Part shown: positions 12,594 through 25,016 of the stretch, in pieces | Layout: every line of letters starts with the position of its first letter | Position numbering within the stretch: the first letter of the stretch is position 1 | Assembly (NCBI GenBank): GCA_023630585.1 | Contig: CM042548.1 | Span: 17,089,027-17,153,026 of the forward strand | DNA: 64,000 nucleotides | Direction: 5' to 3' | DNA from: Cranoglanis bouderius | Taxonomy: Eukaryota; Chordata; Actinopteri; Siluriformes; Cranoglanididae | The notes under the pieces: model-generated | The model's database searches: none | Told to the model about the DNA's origin: nothing | Seen by the model: the letters and a program-made list of their open reading frames with translations, nothing else | Translations under genes and position numbers: made by a program

Positions 12594-13728
12594 GAACTGC
12601 CTTGTTAGTCTGTTGTGCCTGCCAGGTCAAAGAGAAACCAAATCAGAATCTTATTACATATTTATTCGATGGAAAAATGAGGAAATTCTTGATTGATTGT
12701 GTACGTCCACTGCCAGGAAATAAAAGTAGAACACGTTCTCCTGCTAAACCTGATGGCGTGTCAACTTCAAGGCACACCGACTCAACGTTTTCCAGTAAAC
12801 ACGACTATTCAGACAAAAAGAACTGACAAGCAAAAAAAACATTCGCAACCAGAAACCACATACAAAAGTACTATTTGTGCTAGCTGGTGTTATTGTTGGA
12901 GAATGTTGGGTTTGGTTAGGATTCTTCTTTGAGTAATAATAAAGCTTTTCACTGAAGATAAGTTATGCAACCCAAGACACAGGAAAGGATATTTCACTAT
13001 GTGTCCACTTTCATACCAACTCCAGTCAGCCTGCGTAGCTGCTACAGAGAATACAAGGGAAAAAGGGTAGGAGGGAATAAAAGGAAAAGCTTTCTATTTG
13101 TTACCAAGCTGGATAGTAGATGAATCTCTAGATAGTTGCAAAGCCCAATGATGGGATTAGCCCAGGGGGTCCAATGTTCCATACAACTCAGTAATAAAAG
13201 ATAGCACAGCAGCTGTTATCTTCTTTCCTTCACATTGACAAGGACTCATATGATTTAAAATGGAAATCGCGTTACTTAAATTATAGATCTTCCCATCACT
13301 TCTCAAGCACAAAATGCCAAAATATGACTGTAAGAATGTGTCTTGAGGCTGACAAAACAAACAAACAAAAAAAAAACCCCTATAATCTGTATTATTATTA
13401 AAACCTCTTGAATAAAGTCACTGCTTTTTCTTTATATTAGTACTATAGTACATAAACCATTATGAGTCAGGTTGTTTTTTTTTTTAATTCTCCTGGACTG
13501 TTTTTAATCCCAAATCTCTACAGCAACAGCATTAGTAACAGCATTAGTAGATAAAATTGTAATTGTTTAAAACAAATGATTTCCCCATCTGAGTAAAAGG
13601 ATTAACACATCGAGCTGATTTATCTTCCAGAGCAGCAATGAAAACAGCAAAAAGCATATCAGCATGCCAGTAAAATGATATCATATAACCAGGAGGGTGA
13701 GTGAGGGCACAAAATCCCTCTCTCCTCT

Positions 13729-13812
13729 GTTTTTTTTTTTTTTTTTTTTTTACAGCTGCTGTTGTATATCTTTGTTAGTGTATTATTGGGGGTGGGGGGG
13801 GTGGGGGGGTTC
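13729..13812. repeat. Poly(T) tract and G-run cluster
   Basis: A run of more than 20 T ends at about 13751. It is followed at 13789-13810 by G5-T-G8-T-G7, a sequence able to form a G-quadruplex on the plus strand. Simple sequence, non-coding. Confidence 0.85.
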
Positions 13813-13894
13813 ACTTGTACCAGCACTTAAACCATTCTTGCCAGAGACACCTCATCCTGTTTCACTCCTCCTTTATGTTTCCATCCATCTCTAT

Positions 13895-13898
<4 letters not shown>

Positions 13899-13930
<32 letters not shown>
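13899..13930. repeat. (CT)n microsatellite
   Basis: Uninterrupted CT dinucleotides, about 16 units. Confidence 0.97.
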
Positions 13931-13934
<4 letters not shown>

Positions 13935-14205
13935 GCCTGCTGCAGGGCTCCCCTTGTCCTTAAATCAAGCTCAAAAATCAATATGAACAAAAGGAGGTGC
14001 CTGATAGCCTCCTGGAGCAACTGTGAAATCAGAGACTGGGTTCAATTACAAAAGCCTAAGTAAAAGCATCTTAGAAAAACAGAACAAACTTGGAATTTGA
14101 AGGACATGAATTCAGCATTATAATGAGTCCTTCCTTGCTGTGTTTATTCAGATGTGGCTTGGCGGTGTGTAAGCATGCGATTCAGCTAAAACCCACTGTT
14201 TATGG

Positions 14206-14573
14206 CAGGGATTCTCATGCTCTTTTGTTGCCAGAGACCCCTTTAACTACAAAATAAATTTCACGGACCCCTTTAGGTACAGATTTATTTTATGACCGTT
14301 ATTTATGTGTGCACTACAATATTTTGCCTGTTTATCAGAGCCACAGAGCTTTTTATTCCTGAACACATTAGGTCCAAGTTGACAGAGTTATTGAAGTTTG
14401 GTTCAAAGTCATGTATTCAAGAAACCTATAGCACTATAACTAGAGGAACTTAGTAATAAATATAATAACTTTGATAACGGTGGGTTGTAATTTCCACAAC
14501 TGTCGCTAAATAAAAAAATATATCACAGGCCCCCCTTGACTTTGCTTCACTGTCCCGACTTTGGACATCCCAA
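14206..14573 (+). mobile_element. hAT-like non-autonomous remnant
   Basis: Begins CAGGGATTCTCATGCTCTTT with 'AGAGACCCCTTT' and 'CACGGACCCC' shortly after, a layout typical of fish and mammalian hAT-derived repeats that open with CAGNGGTTCTCAAA. A degraded complementary end is suggested by GACTTTGGACATCCCA near 14573, so the right boundary is approximate. No transposase frame remains. Confidence 0.55.
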
Positions 14574-14697
14574 AGTACACAGAGCATCATCAGTGTAGAC
14601 GGACTGACTTTCGAAAAGGCAATTTGAAAAAATACAGAAATTCCACCATAAAGGGGCTACAATTAGGTGAAGCCATAGATACAATATAATCCTATAA

Positions 14698-14775
14698 GGC
14701 CATATTTAGAGTCGGCGACTTAAGTCCAAAAGCTGCATCAATATTTATAAGGGAAAGTTCCTCATATTCAGAGTC
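14698..14775 (+). repeat. Short dispersed repeat, third copy
   Basis: CATATTTAGAGTC, GCGACTTAAGTCCAAAAG, ATATTTATAAGGGAAAGTT, then CATATTCAGAGTC. Same layout as the copies at 7.93 kb (minus) and 10.15 kb (plus), including the near-identical sequence at both ends. Confidence 0.7.
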
Positions 14776-14779
14776 TGTT

Positions 14780-16386
14780 TACGCTCCTGCTTATGTTGAT
14801 TTTCTGGGCTTCCCATTCACGTAATGTCAGTCACCTGAGATTAGTTTACAGATTAGTTACAGTTGTCAGATTTTTCTTGAGTAGATGCAGGCAAGGTTTT
14901 TCTTTTTGTTTGTTTGTTTTTAAATAGCATCTACCACCGCACTTAGATTTAAGCTCAATTTAAGCAAGATACAATTGAAAACTAAAAATAAAGACCAATA
15001 CAATGATACACTGAATGAATGACCTGCAGATGTGACGGCCAAAACAGACCTAAGACCCATCACCGTAATCTATCTGCTGCTACATACACTATGTATAGTA
15101 CTGTGACAGAGAGCTATTCACATTCAGCTTCTTTGTATGGTTATGTTCATCATTATTCTAGCTAACATTCAGCAGATGAGGAATAAAGCTGTTGTTAGTT
15201 AGCCTTGGCTAATGTTTTCTCAGGTTTCCAGGAGAAAGAAGCACTAATTTGCCATAGGGAACTAAAATTACACTTCCATACTTTAAGAAAATTTAAGACT
15301 TTATGTTTTTCTACATTAACTTCAGCGAACTGTTATTTAGAAGAATATAATGCACTGTTACCTGAGTAAACAACCTGGGTACTTTTCCTACCACCTCTGC
15401 TCGTACTATAATTAGCATGTAGCTCATTTCCTTCCATTCTGATCGTGCAGACTCCACTGTTTATTGAACACGTCACAGGTTTCCTTCAACAAACTGAAGT
15501 ACTGCAGGAACTGTCAGACAAAAACTAAAACTGTCAGACAAATATGCAACATAATTAGTAATTAGTAATTCGAATTCCTGTTGTTATTCTGCTCCATTCC
15601 GTTAACCTTTTGCTATTATGGATATATGTAATATCTATTTCTCCACCATAATGCCAATCACAACACAGACTACAGAGAAGACATTTGAGGACTGTAATGC
15701 CTTAAACATAAGTGGTGGGGATCATGTATCTGCACACACAGGTGCAGTTTACTACAGTACATAGAGCTCAGAGAAGTCGGCAGAACGCTTATTCCCAGTG
15801 CACTGGCTAGAAATGTTTTTCTAAAGCATATAGATGTCTTACTATTGAAAGATTTATGGATGCCACTGGTGTAAGTGATCTTGAGTGCATTTGACAAAGT
15901 ATTGCATCATCCATATATCTGACATGACTGGAGCCCAACCTTTGTGAATTTTATAAAAATAAAAAAAAAAATATCCAAGTCCAGCCCCATTCGTCTGGTC
16001 ACACAGAGTTCCTAGTCAAACATGTGTAGGTCTCAGTGCAGTGAGTCGTTCCCTTCAAGCGTTTCTGACAGTTTTCCAATGGTTCCTTTGTGCGCTTGGA
16101 AAAACGTACTAATGACCATTAAGAATCAAATGCTTTTGTGCTATAGCTACAATGTTCAGGTTATTTGAGAAGTGAAGTGATTTATTTATTTATTTATTTT
16201 AACTGACTGGTCTTTGTAAATTGGTGCTTTTATATTTTAACCAAAACTACTAAGTCACCAAAAAAGCAGCCTTGCCTAATGTACCGTGAATTAACGTGAC
16301 ATGACATATTGTGATGTGACGTGACATATGACATTCCATACCACAACACAACACAACACTTGTTTGGAATGAAACACTTGGAGGCA
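14780..16386. other. No recognisable gene
   Basis: Unique-looking DNA. A small direct repeat of ACTGTCAGACAAA occurs near 15510-15543 and a degenerate TGACGTGACATATG-type repeat at 16295-16335. Nothing codes convincingly. Confidence 0.45.
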
Positions 16387-16770
16387 TGCTGTTATATAAA
16401 AAATAAACAACTAGTGTGATGCAACCCAAAACGAAGCGGAGTTAATGTTTTATGAAGTCACCATGAAGTTGATTACATTCCGATAAAAGCATGTCCCCAA
16501 TGGTTTTAAACCCCTTATAACAATGCAAATTTTCCAATTAGTAAAATGTATATTTTATTCATTAAAGAATGACGCATTTTACCTTTTGTGTGTTTATAGT
16601 TACAGTCAACGTCCACGAAACAAGCCTCTCTTTTTTTCTCTCTCTCAAAGTAAATAAGACAAAAAAAAATGCAGTTACAGTGTTACCTCGGACTGTTACA
16701 AAGTACTCCTTCTCCTGCCATAAAATTGGATATGTACCATATGTAAATTGTTACAATAATGTATTAGAAT
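16387..16770 (+). repeat. TGCTGTTATAG foldback repeat, partial
   Basis: The head at 16387-16491 is a diverged foldback: TGCTGTTATATAAAAA at the left and GAAGTTGATTACATTCCGAT then AAAAGCA at the right, around a middle containing GTGTGATGCAACCCAAAACG. Downstream similarity to the 54.5-kb copy (AATAAGACAAAAAAAAA, ACTGTTACAAAG, ACTCCTTC) runs to roughly 16720. The terminal direct copy of the motif is not seen. Confidence 0.65.
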
Positions 16771-16813
16771 TGATTTGAATTAAAGTCTGAACTAGTGTCC
16801 TATCTTCTGACCA

Positions 16814-16958
16814 AGATTGTGCAGTGGTTTGGCCTTCCCCGGTGGGGTTTGAGGGGAACCTGCAGGCCACGTGCATGCTGGTCTCAGTTGTCAAGATGGT
16901 TGGTTTATTGTTTTGTTTGCCCTGTATTTATGTTGTTGTATTCCCATATTTTGTTCTA

Positions 16959-16992
<34 letters not shown>
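16814..16992 (+). repeat. Retroposed sequence with poly(A) tail and 12-bp target duplication
   Basis: A body of about 147 bp ends in CTAATAAA merging into a run of 31 A (16961-16991). The insert is bracketed by a perfect direct repeat ATCTTCTGACCA at 16802-16813 and 16993-17004. A poly(A) tail with a flanking duplication of this size is the signature of LINE-mediated reverse transcription. The source RNA is not recognised: the body (16814-16960) could be the 3' end of a host mRNA or of a LINE. The AATAAA lies directly against the A-run, so it may be part of the tail and not a used polyadenylation signal. Confidence 0.7.
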
Positions 16993-17015
16993 ATCTTCTG
17001 ACCAGTGACATTACA

Positions 17016-17018
<3 letters not shown>

Positions 17019-17087
<69 letters not shown>
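17019..17087. repeat. (AT)n microsatellite
   Basis: About 34 uninterrupted AT units, ending in ACACAC. Confidence 0.97.
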
Positions 17088-17092
<5 letters not shown>

Positions 17093-18128
17093 TGTACATA
17101 ATACTAATTAATGATACTAATTAATGTGCTTGATAAATATGCAGTGTTATGAGTATGCTGAGAGACTAATTAGGCCAGGAATGGAAAGAGCCTGTGGGTG
17201 CTAGGGCTTGTGTCTTGGGAGAGGTGGAGTGCACACTTCGTCTCTAGCTTTGGCTCAATGGGGAAACTATAGGCAACTTAATACCCCTGGATATATATGT
17301 AGAACCCCCGTTGATACATCAGTGGCAGAATAATTACATGCAATTAATCTTAACCTGGCAAGCAGCCACAAAAAAGTGAGGAAGCTGCAGAGAACCAGGG
17401 GAGAGCAGGGCGAGACAGGGGAGGAAGATGAGACAGGAAAAGAAGGGGAGAACAATAGGGTGCATGTGGGGTCAGTCACACGGCCCTTAACCAAATCCAG
17501 GTGGACAATCTCAAAGTGCCTTCAACGGCCACTTCAAACAAAGTGGGTCGCCGTGTCCAAAGGGGATGAGGGGGTGGAGAATAAAACACCATTCGAGTCG
17601 GGTTTTAAAAGGTTTCTGGATTACTACTGTGAACCTGCTTATTAAGACGTGATCTCACCATTATCTATATATATCTATATGCTTTCCATATACACAAATA
17701 ATGAATTGCTATAGGTAAATGCTGCATCTTAAAGATGTCCTTGTGGAGACCAGTTAAATGCCTCAAACCCAATCATCTGTACATTTCACACCACTTTGCC
17801 ACGATACTTTTGTATTTTTATCTTTATGAATGGTTTCCACTACATTATGGAAGCATTGTATTGCTGTCGCTAAATGTATCTATAGGTAAAGAAAAAAATA
17901 AGTATAATTTTTTCAATAAAATGTTTTATTTGTGTAAAAATAACATGACAACCAACTATAACATTAAAAAATATATAATTATGTTGAAATTACATACTAC
18001 TTACCCACATTCATATCACACACATACTTTATTATCTTAAGTGGTTTTCAGTGTAACAGTGCAGCTGTGTTGTAGTAGATAAATTGCTTTGGTCACATCT
18101 AGTCCTAACCTAAAATTCAGAAGTTACA
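17088..18128. other. No supported gene; one purine-rich 89-codon frame
   Basis: Includes a GC-richer, purine-rich block at 17370-17640 with an open frame (17376-17645) rich in Glu, Gly and Lys. The low-complexity GAGGAGA-type composition alone can keep such a frame open, so it is not called as a gene. Confidence 0.4.
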
Positions 18129-18362
18129 CACTCAGAAATAAAGGTACCAATATGTATATTTGCTTGTCGCTTATGTGGTACCATCAAGAACACATATTTT
18201 TAACCTTTAGTGTATTAATTTCACCTGGAAAAGGTTAATATAGGATACCTTTAAAATAATTTAAGGTTGTACCTTAAGGACCACTGGTATACCTTTAAAA
18301 CTTCACTCTTCAAGCTAATTAAAGGTACAGTTCGCAGTCTGGTACAGTAATTCCTGAGCGTG
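18129..18362. mobile_element. Small non-autonomous DNA element (GGTAC-type)
   Basis: The left end reads CACTCAGAAATAAAGGTACC and the right end, reversed, reads CACGCTCAGGAATTACTGTA, giving imperfect terminal inverted repeats. The interior is made of repeated GGTACC/AAAGGTAC/TACCTTTAAA motifs, as in a widespread fish repeat. About 234 bp with no coding capacity. No convincing target duplication was seen. Confidence 0.65.
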
Positions 18363-21092
18363 TACATCAGAATTGTTCAGTTTTTCCCCTCCACAACGCC
18401 TACCTGTGTAAAACTAGCAGCTCACTTAACTAACAGGAAAATGGAGATGCCACACTTTTCTGTTTAACTGGATGCTGACCCTCGTTTACAGAGCCTGCAA
18501 CGCCATTGAGACCAGATATGGAACTGATTGGAACTGATCGAACGTGAGGGGAATTTTATCAGTGTACTGGCAAAAATAATTTGTAGAATCCATTTACCGT
18601 ACTGAGACCTATACTTACACTAGAGCTACCATAAGCTCACAAAAACATTTGTATCCTACGAGCGCTCCTCAGAGTTTGCGTAAACTGACCAATAAGAAGC
18701 CCTCGTAATAAGAAGTAAACCTCGACTGTTTCAAATCATGTAACTGACAATAAGTTACTGCAATTTTATGTACCGACTACACCGTCAAAAACTGTTAAAT
18801 AGCTTATTTACTTCAATAGCACACACAAATAATATATCACATTTTTTACTGGCAAAGTTGCGAGTCAAAATCAAAATTTCTTACGTCTAAGAAATTCCTT
18901 TCCTTTCGTCGTTTAGTCGTCATTTTGTGCTTTCAGCTCCGTGTGAGTTTTTCCTTTTAAGGAGTTTTGTGAGCGTCACTAAATGCAAATAAACCGCGAC
19001 GTGTACACGCTTTACACTTTACAGGTGATTGGCATCCGTTATATACGCACGTGAGTACGAAATTTTTCCAAATCTTGAGGAAATATTTTAGCTTGGTTTG
19101 GCTAATGCAAACATTTACACATGATACTAAAGGATGAATAAATGAATGTTAAAATGTGATCATGGATACCTCATAATATTTTCATAACCATACATCTGTT
19201 ACAGTACAATACTACAGCATAGTACAATATCTCTATGAACGTTTGAAAAACATGCCCACAAAGGAATACATTTATATGTATTCATATGTATTTATACGTA
19301 GCCAGTTATGGCTATGTTTTTTTCCATGTTGAGGAGCCAGCACGCAAACGTGAGTAAACAAATGTTTCGCATACGCATGCGGTTAGGTACAGAAAAGCGT
19401 GTAATATTTTATTAATATAACATCGTAAAACTATTGTAGACCATCATAAAAGGCAATGATTATGACATGAAAATTTAATATCATTAAATGGGATATTTGG
19501 GAACAGATGGGATGAAGCAAATGGACGGTCGTCTCTTACAGTATTCTTAAGGGTGCCTTATATAAAGTGCATTGTTCCCCTCTTAGATTGCTTCCATTTG
19601 ATCCGAACACATTTGAAAGTAATGATCGTAACAACTGCATCTAAGTGACCTGACAAACTGCAGACTTTAGATTTATGCTCCACCAGTGGCGCAGATGGAG
19701 TGGCTGGACGTGTAGCTCTGCGGGAAGAAGGCCAAGACCTTCTGGTTTTTAGGTTTAAGGGGCTGGTAATAGGAGCTGATGTGACAGGGGGTATGCTACG
19801 ATACGGAATATGCATAGTTGTCGGGGGGGGGGGAGGGGGGAGCGTAAGAGAGAGAAGCTGATGAGCAGACTTGTAAACCATGTGACCCAGAAAAAGCCCT
19901 CAATTCAGGCCTAAAGCTTCATGAATCATACACGACAAGCTTCCACTGACTCCCAGAACAAAGACTTCCAGTGTCTCTTTGAGCTTCAAGGTCCACAGCC
20001 AAGCCATAACGCCATGGCTGAGGGAACATTCTTTGATGCTAGAAGATGTTAACAGAAAAGTAGAAAATACAAACTGATCATCAGAGGTGATTTTCAAAAC
20101 AAATGCTGAGGTGGACAAGAAACTGATGATTTTTCAATTCGTTGCAAAGTGTAATATTTTTGGATAAGACGCTGGAGAAAATGAGAGCTTTGAACTGCCA
20201 TAAAGCTTCTGTATGTATACAAGGTTCCTTTATCCAGATCCTTATTGCCACAAATTGTCAATTTACTATGAAAAAAACAACAACAATAAAACTTGCATGC
20301 AGGAATATCCATGATCTGTACATGAGGAGTGTGTTTCCATTCCAATATTGTCACAGGAGACAGTTAAATATTTATTACAATCTCCTTTATCACATCTTTT
20401 TTTCCCCCATCTCAGCTGAGCAAAGCAATATAAAATGTAATAAGCACATAAGCAAACGAATGCTCTAGTTCAACCTCAACAGATTTAATGATCGTTTAAA
20501 AAAAAAATTCTGCAAACACAGATGTTAAGCAAACATCTGATCATGAGGCATCAAATCTGGATATGTTCCTGTATAAACTGTGGATATATTACAAAAAGAC
20601 TAGATCCAGACTAGGATGGATTACTTGCTTTATGGTTTACAGCTACATTACCAGTCAGGTGAGGAAAAAAAAATGCTTTATAATATGATGTTAGTCAGCA
20701 AGTGTTAGGTTAGTTTGTTCTGTAGGTTACATTATGTTTATAATACCACAGAAAGAGCACAGTTACACAGTTGCATCAGAGTTGCATGGGCACTGCTGTT
20801 TGATCAGGCAGAGCTAATCAGAGGACGGTAGTTAAAAGACAAGCTCTTGTTGAAAGGTTTTCTTTTAGTAACTGTGGCCATCATATTTACTTCTGTAATT
20901 CTGAACAACTGTAAGCTGCATGTACTTGGGTTTGTATTCAAAAATTCATACTACTTAGTAGGTATATGTCACTATGCCATTGGTGTCAGTTCAAACTTCC
21001 GCATTAACGCTAAAGTTAATGCTATTTCAGTGGAGGAAAAGCACAGCACAGTCCGTGTTACGAAAGGTTCTTCTATATGTTCTGATTGTTAA
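18363..21092. other. No recognisable gene
   Basis: Unique-looking DNA. A G-run (G10-A-G6) lies at about 19822-19840. Short frames on both strands have no exon-like context. Confidence 0.45.
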
Positions 21093-21448
21093 CTCTATGG
21101 CCAAAAGTATGTGGAGACTTGACCATCACACCCATATGTGGGTTCTTCCCCAAACTACTGCCACAAATTTGGAAGCACACAATTGTCTACAATGTCTGAC
21201 TATGTGTAGCATTAAGATTTCTCTCAACTGGAACTAAAAGGACTTACCCCAAACCTGCACAAAGCGAGGTCCATAAAGACATGGTTCGCCAAGGTTGGAG
21301 CATAAGAACTGGAATGGACATTTGGGATCAACCGGAACACCAACGATGCTCCAAGCCTTCTCGGCTAACATCAGTCCCTGGCCTCACTAATGTTCTTGTG
21401 GCTGAATGAGCACAAATCCCCACAGCCAAGTTCTGAAATCGTCCTATA
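21093..21448 (+). pseudogene. Tc1/mariner relic with transposase C-terminal fragment
   Basis: Starts CTATGGCCAAAAGTATGTGG, the opening of a widespread fish Tc1-type repeat, with ACCATCACACCCATATGTGG soon after. From about 21255 it reads as transposase in broken frames: HKARSIKTWFAKVG, then in another frame WDQPEHQR and SVPGLTNVLVAE. These correspond to the end of a DDE transposase catalytic core and its C-terminal tail. The segment that should carry the last acidic catalytic residue is deleted between the two blocks, and stops interrupt every frame. It is an old, dead, internally deleted copy. No intact terminal inverted repeats were found. Confidence 0.75.
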
Positions 21449-23190
21449 GCTTACAATTTAAACCAATATTCACTTATGTAAAGGTTGTTTATAATATAAC
21501 GGTGGATATTTGCACAAATAAAATTTAAGAATGAACAAAGCAAAGAAATATTCACACTTCAGTTAAGATTTCACTTACATTATCCAATAGAAACAATATA
21601 TGGCAATACAGTTAACATGCCTAATTACAGCTTGTTCTCCTAGTCCAGATAAATGGGGAACATAATTCATGAATAATCTGGGTAATTAGATTTTAAAAAT
21701 AAATAAATAAATAAATTCTACAGGAAGCTGTGTTACTGGGCTGCTAGCTGCTGTAAACAAAATACCTCTAAGCAAGCATAATTAAGTTTCCCATTATGAA
21801 TGTAATAGAAATGTGTAAGCAAAAACAACCGAATGATTGATTTTTAAGGTGCAGTGAATAAACAACCACGCCGTTAAATGAAATTCAAATTAGTCATGTT
21901 CAGGGAAGACGGCCTTGTTGTTTAAAAATGACAATTGTTTCTGTCGGCTCTTGTTCCAAACTGAGGGCCAGAGCTTATGTGCAATTTTCTCCAGAAACAA
22001 TAAATCTACTCAGTCCTAAATCGGAGCAGATCCCTTCACGTCTGCCAGTATTCTGAGGGGAATGCAAGCAGGGGAAACATCTGAAAGACATTTACTAAGT
22101 GTTTAGTTAATGTATGTTGGACGGCGTCATTAAAACATCCTAGGTTACGGAGTGTTACAAAGATCCGTGGTTGGCTCAGCTGTCATGAGGCATTTCTGAA
22201 TACCCCAAAGCCATTGTGACCATAAATGTGTGTGTGTTTTAGATGTGAGAGGCTCTCAGAAATTACTGATGGAAAGCTCTGTGCCCTCGATGTGGAAAGG
22301 CCTCCAGTTCAGGGATTTAGGAGTTCAACCTCCATCTGTGCGTGAGACAGCAGACAGAGCACTTAGCAAACTAGCACGATCTGTTCAAAGGCAACGAAAG
22401 ACTGATTGAACCGGGTTTCCCCTCCTCTGCCTCGTTCTCTAGCAGGAGTGATGCCGTCAGCAGGCGCCCATTTTGCTTGTTGCTGTAACTATGATGAAGT
22501 GACAAGGTGATGAGGTGATGTGAGAGTGACAGTCATCCTCGCCTTCATTCAAGCTGTCCTGTGTGACTGCACTTGATTTCGAGAGATCGCAGTTCAAAAT
22601 TGTCATTCAGGCTCACAGCGTGGCAACACTTTTCCTAAGTTTGAGAATCTATTTTACGCTACATATTTTCTAACTGGCCTCGCAAAGAGGCTCGATGGGA
22701 ATGAAGGACCATAATTGTCTTGAAAAGTGCAACATTTTTCTAGCTTTCTAAAACTCCTCAATCATTACAATTTAATAGCATGAGTACAAAGTACATATAT
22801 TTACTTAAGAATATGAATTAAGGACAGATGCTTCTGTCTCCCATTGTGTTTTGACCAGAGCTGGTACAAAGAACTGGGCAGAATCATCAGTGCCAGTTGG
22901 CAGAAATTTCCCGGGTAATTAGTGCCTCGAGAATTCCACTTTTTGTCTAGTCAGGGACATCCATTTAGTCCATCCATTGCTGTCCTGGCCCTGGCACTGA
23001 GGACAGCAGGTGGCCAAATGCTACACGGATGCCCAGACTAATGGACACAATCCAGTAGGGGTGTAATGCAATGGCACTATCTGTATTTGTTTAGCTCTTC
23101 AAAAATCTGTATCCAGATTTAAACCTAAAGTGGGTGTGGCCTAAACCACAAGTCTTTTTTATTTAAAAAAAAATAATAAAAATTAACTAT
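21449..23190. other. Unique-looking DNA, possible regulatory islands
   Basis: No gene is seen. The stretch 21900-22080 is free of simple repeats and holds Sox-type ACAATTG/AACAATA motifs, and 22150-22560 is similarly complex. Both could be conserved non-coding DNA, but nothing here proves it. Confidence 0.35.
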
Positions 23191-23194
23191 GCCA

Positions 23195-23263
23195 CCCAAA
23201 TCAATTGAGGGTGAGTAATTGATGAAGGAATTTTTCATTTTGGGGTGAACTGTCCCTTTAAAT
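23195..23263 (+). repeat. End fragment of a fish DNA-transposon repeat
   Basis: GGTGAGTAATTGATGAAGGA, then TTTCATTTTGGGGTGAACTG, then TCCCTTTAA: the familiar terminal segment of a fish repeat family. Only this end is recognised. Confidence 0.55.
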
Positions 23264-24979
23264 CCAGTTATTTTCTAAAAAAATTTAGTTTGAAACAAAC
23301 TAGTAGCCTAATGTAAACCAATGCACCTCAGACCAGGTAGTTTTTAAAGATCCTCCTATTCATATCCATATTTCTATCCACACACTGTGTTCCATCCTAA
23401 TAATGTTATCATATTCATCTACATCACTACATTCCAGGATCTGGAGCACTGGAAGAAGCTCAGAGCTTGACCTCTCGATACAGTCCTGCAATTGCCCATT
23501 CATAGCTCATCCACATGAGCTAACCAAACAGTTCCTAAAGGTTAAGGTTAAAGATCATGACTTATGTTATGACTTAATTTGTATCAAGATCTCGGGGAAC
23601 TGCCAAGTTCGTAATGTTGCAGCAGCACAAGTGGAAGCGATCTCGCTTTACTCATTACCCTTTACCTCCTCTAGCTTTCACACTGTGTTTGGCATCAGCC
23701 CTCGTATTCCCCCTATGTAGTGAAGACCTTCATAAAAGATGGCTCGGAGCACAGCCTTCAGAAGTGGATTGTGGTTGAAATGGATCTAAATCTGCTCAGC
23801 TGGGTCACTCACATGTTTCCACTCACCCTGTTCAGCTCTAGGCATTCAAACCTGTGAAGGCCAGTTTGGATTTCAGTTAAAAAAAAACAAACAAAAAAAA
23901 AACAATAATGTGGCTTTTTGTGATGGTTTTACAAGAACCTCTGTTTCTAAGCCCAGAGGTTTCCATTGAATTTCCTGAGCAGACATTGCAGAAGTGGAGG
24001 GCTTGCTTGTAACACTGTGTGTGAAGTGATTGAATAAATAAGCACTAGTGGCCTGTAACACTGTCCACATGAGGGGGTGCAAGTAAATCAGAGAAGATAT
24101 GACAAGATGTCAAGCCTGTGGATAGTCCAAAACTTCAAAGGAAACATATTCGAACATTCGTTGACAGATAAGCAGAAAACAAGGATACGGAAACATGAAT
24201 AAGACTTGCTCTGATGAATATGATACATTATAGGAATATAAAATATCACAGTGCAATAATAACAATTATACCACAGCGCTATTAAATTCTCGAATCTTTG
24301 GTTCATTTTGTGCAACAGCAGCTCTGACAGTAGTTCTGGCTATAATTCAAATTGCAGGTTTATATTAATGCACTTGTTTTAATATGTTATTGTTTCCATA
24401 GTAACAGCTCATTCACAGGGACTTCAAAAACACCCCAGGACATGCTATTATCGGAAAATAGGCAACTTTGGGCTGGTAACAGTAATTTTGTGTCATGTTA
24501 CTAAGCTTAATGTCGTCAGAACTTCCACTCAGAGTTCATGAGATTAAGTATGTGGGCAGGATTCTTTCTTCCTGATCAGATTAGCTACCGTGCGATCTGT
24601 GGGATTGGGAGAATTGTATGACGATTAGAAAACGGAGGCAAACGCCTCTTTCAGACATGTTCCTAATTAACCTCCACTATCCACATACTTATTTGTAATC
24701 AAAGATATCTCAAAGCTTCCACACTTCAACCTGCACCCGCACTATTTGTGCTTTTCTAGTAACACAAGACAATCTTCCATGCTGACTTGCTATTTATCCA
24801 CTTTCACACTTTTTTAGATCATGCCTGAGTGTGTGCATGTGCTGCTTAATGGAGAGCATTTCTAATTGATTGCACAGTGAGGGAATGTGGTGGAACTGTT
24901 AAATGAGAGAGAATTTGACTAGTTAATGAACCGTTTCAAACCACATGCTATTAAATGTGATGAGCAAACAGGGATTTCT

Positions 24980-25016
<37 letters not shown>

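Noticed and set aside
17376..17645. 89-codon purine-rich frame as a gene
   Set aside because: Its openness is explained by low-complexity GAG/GGA content; no domain or splice context.
24980..25010. Retroposed copy marked by poly(A)
   Set aside because: No matching direct repeat was found upstream for the sequence after the A-run. The same holds for the A-runs at 43729, 50540 and 56226.
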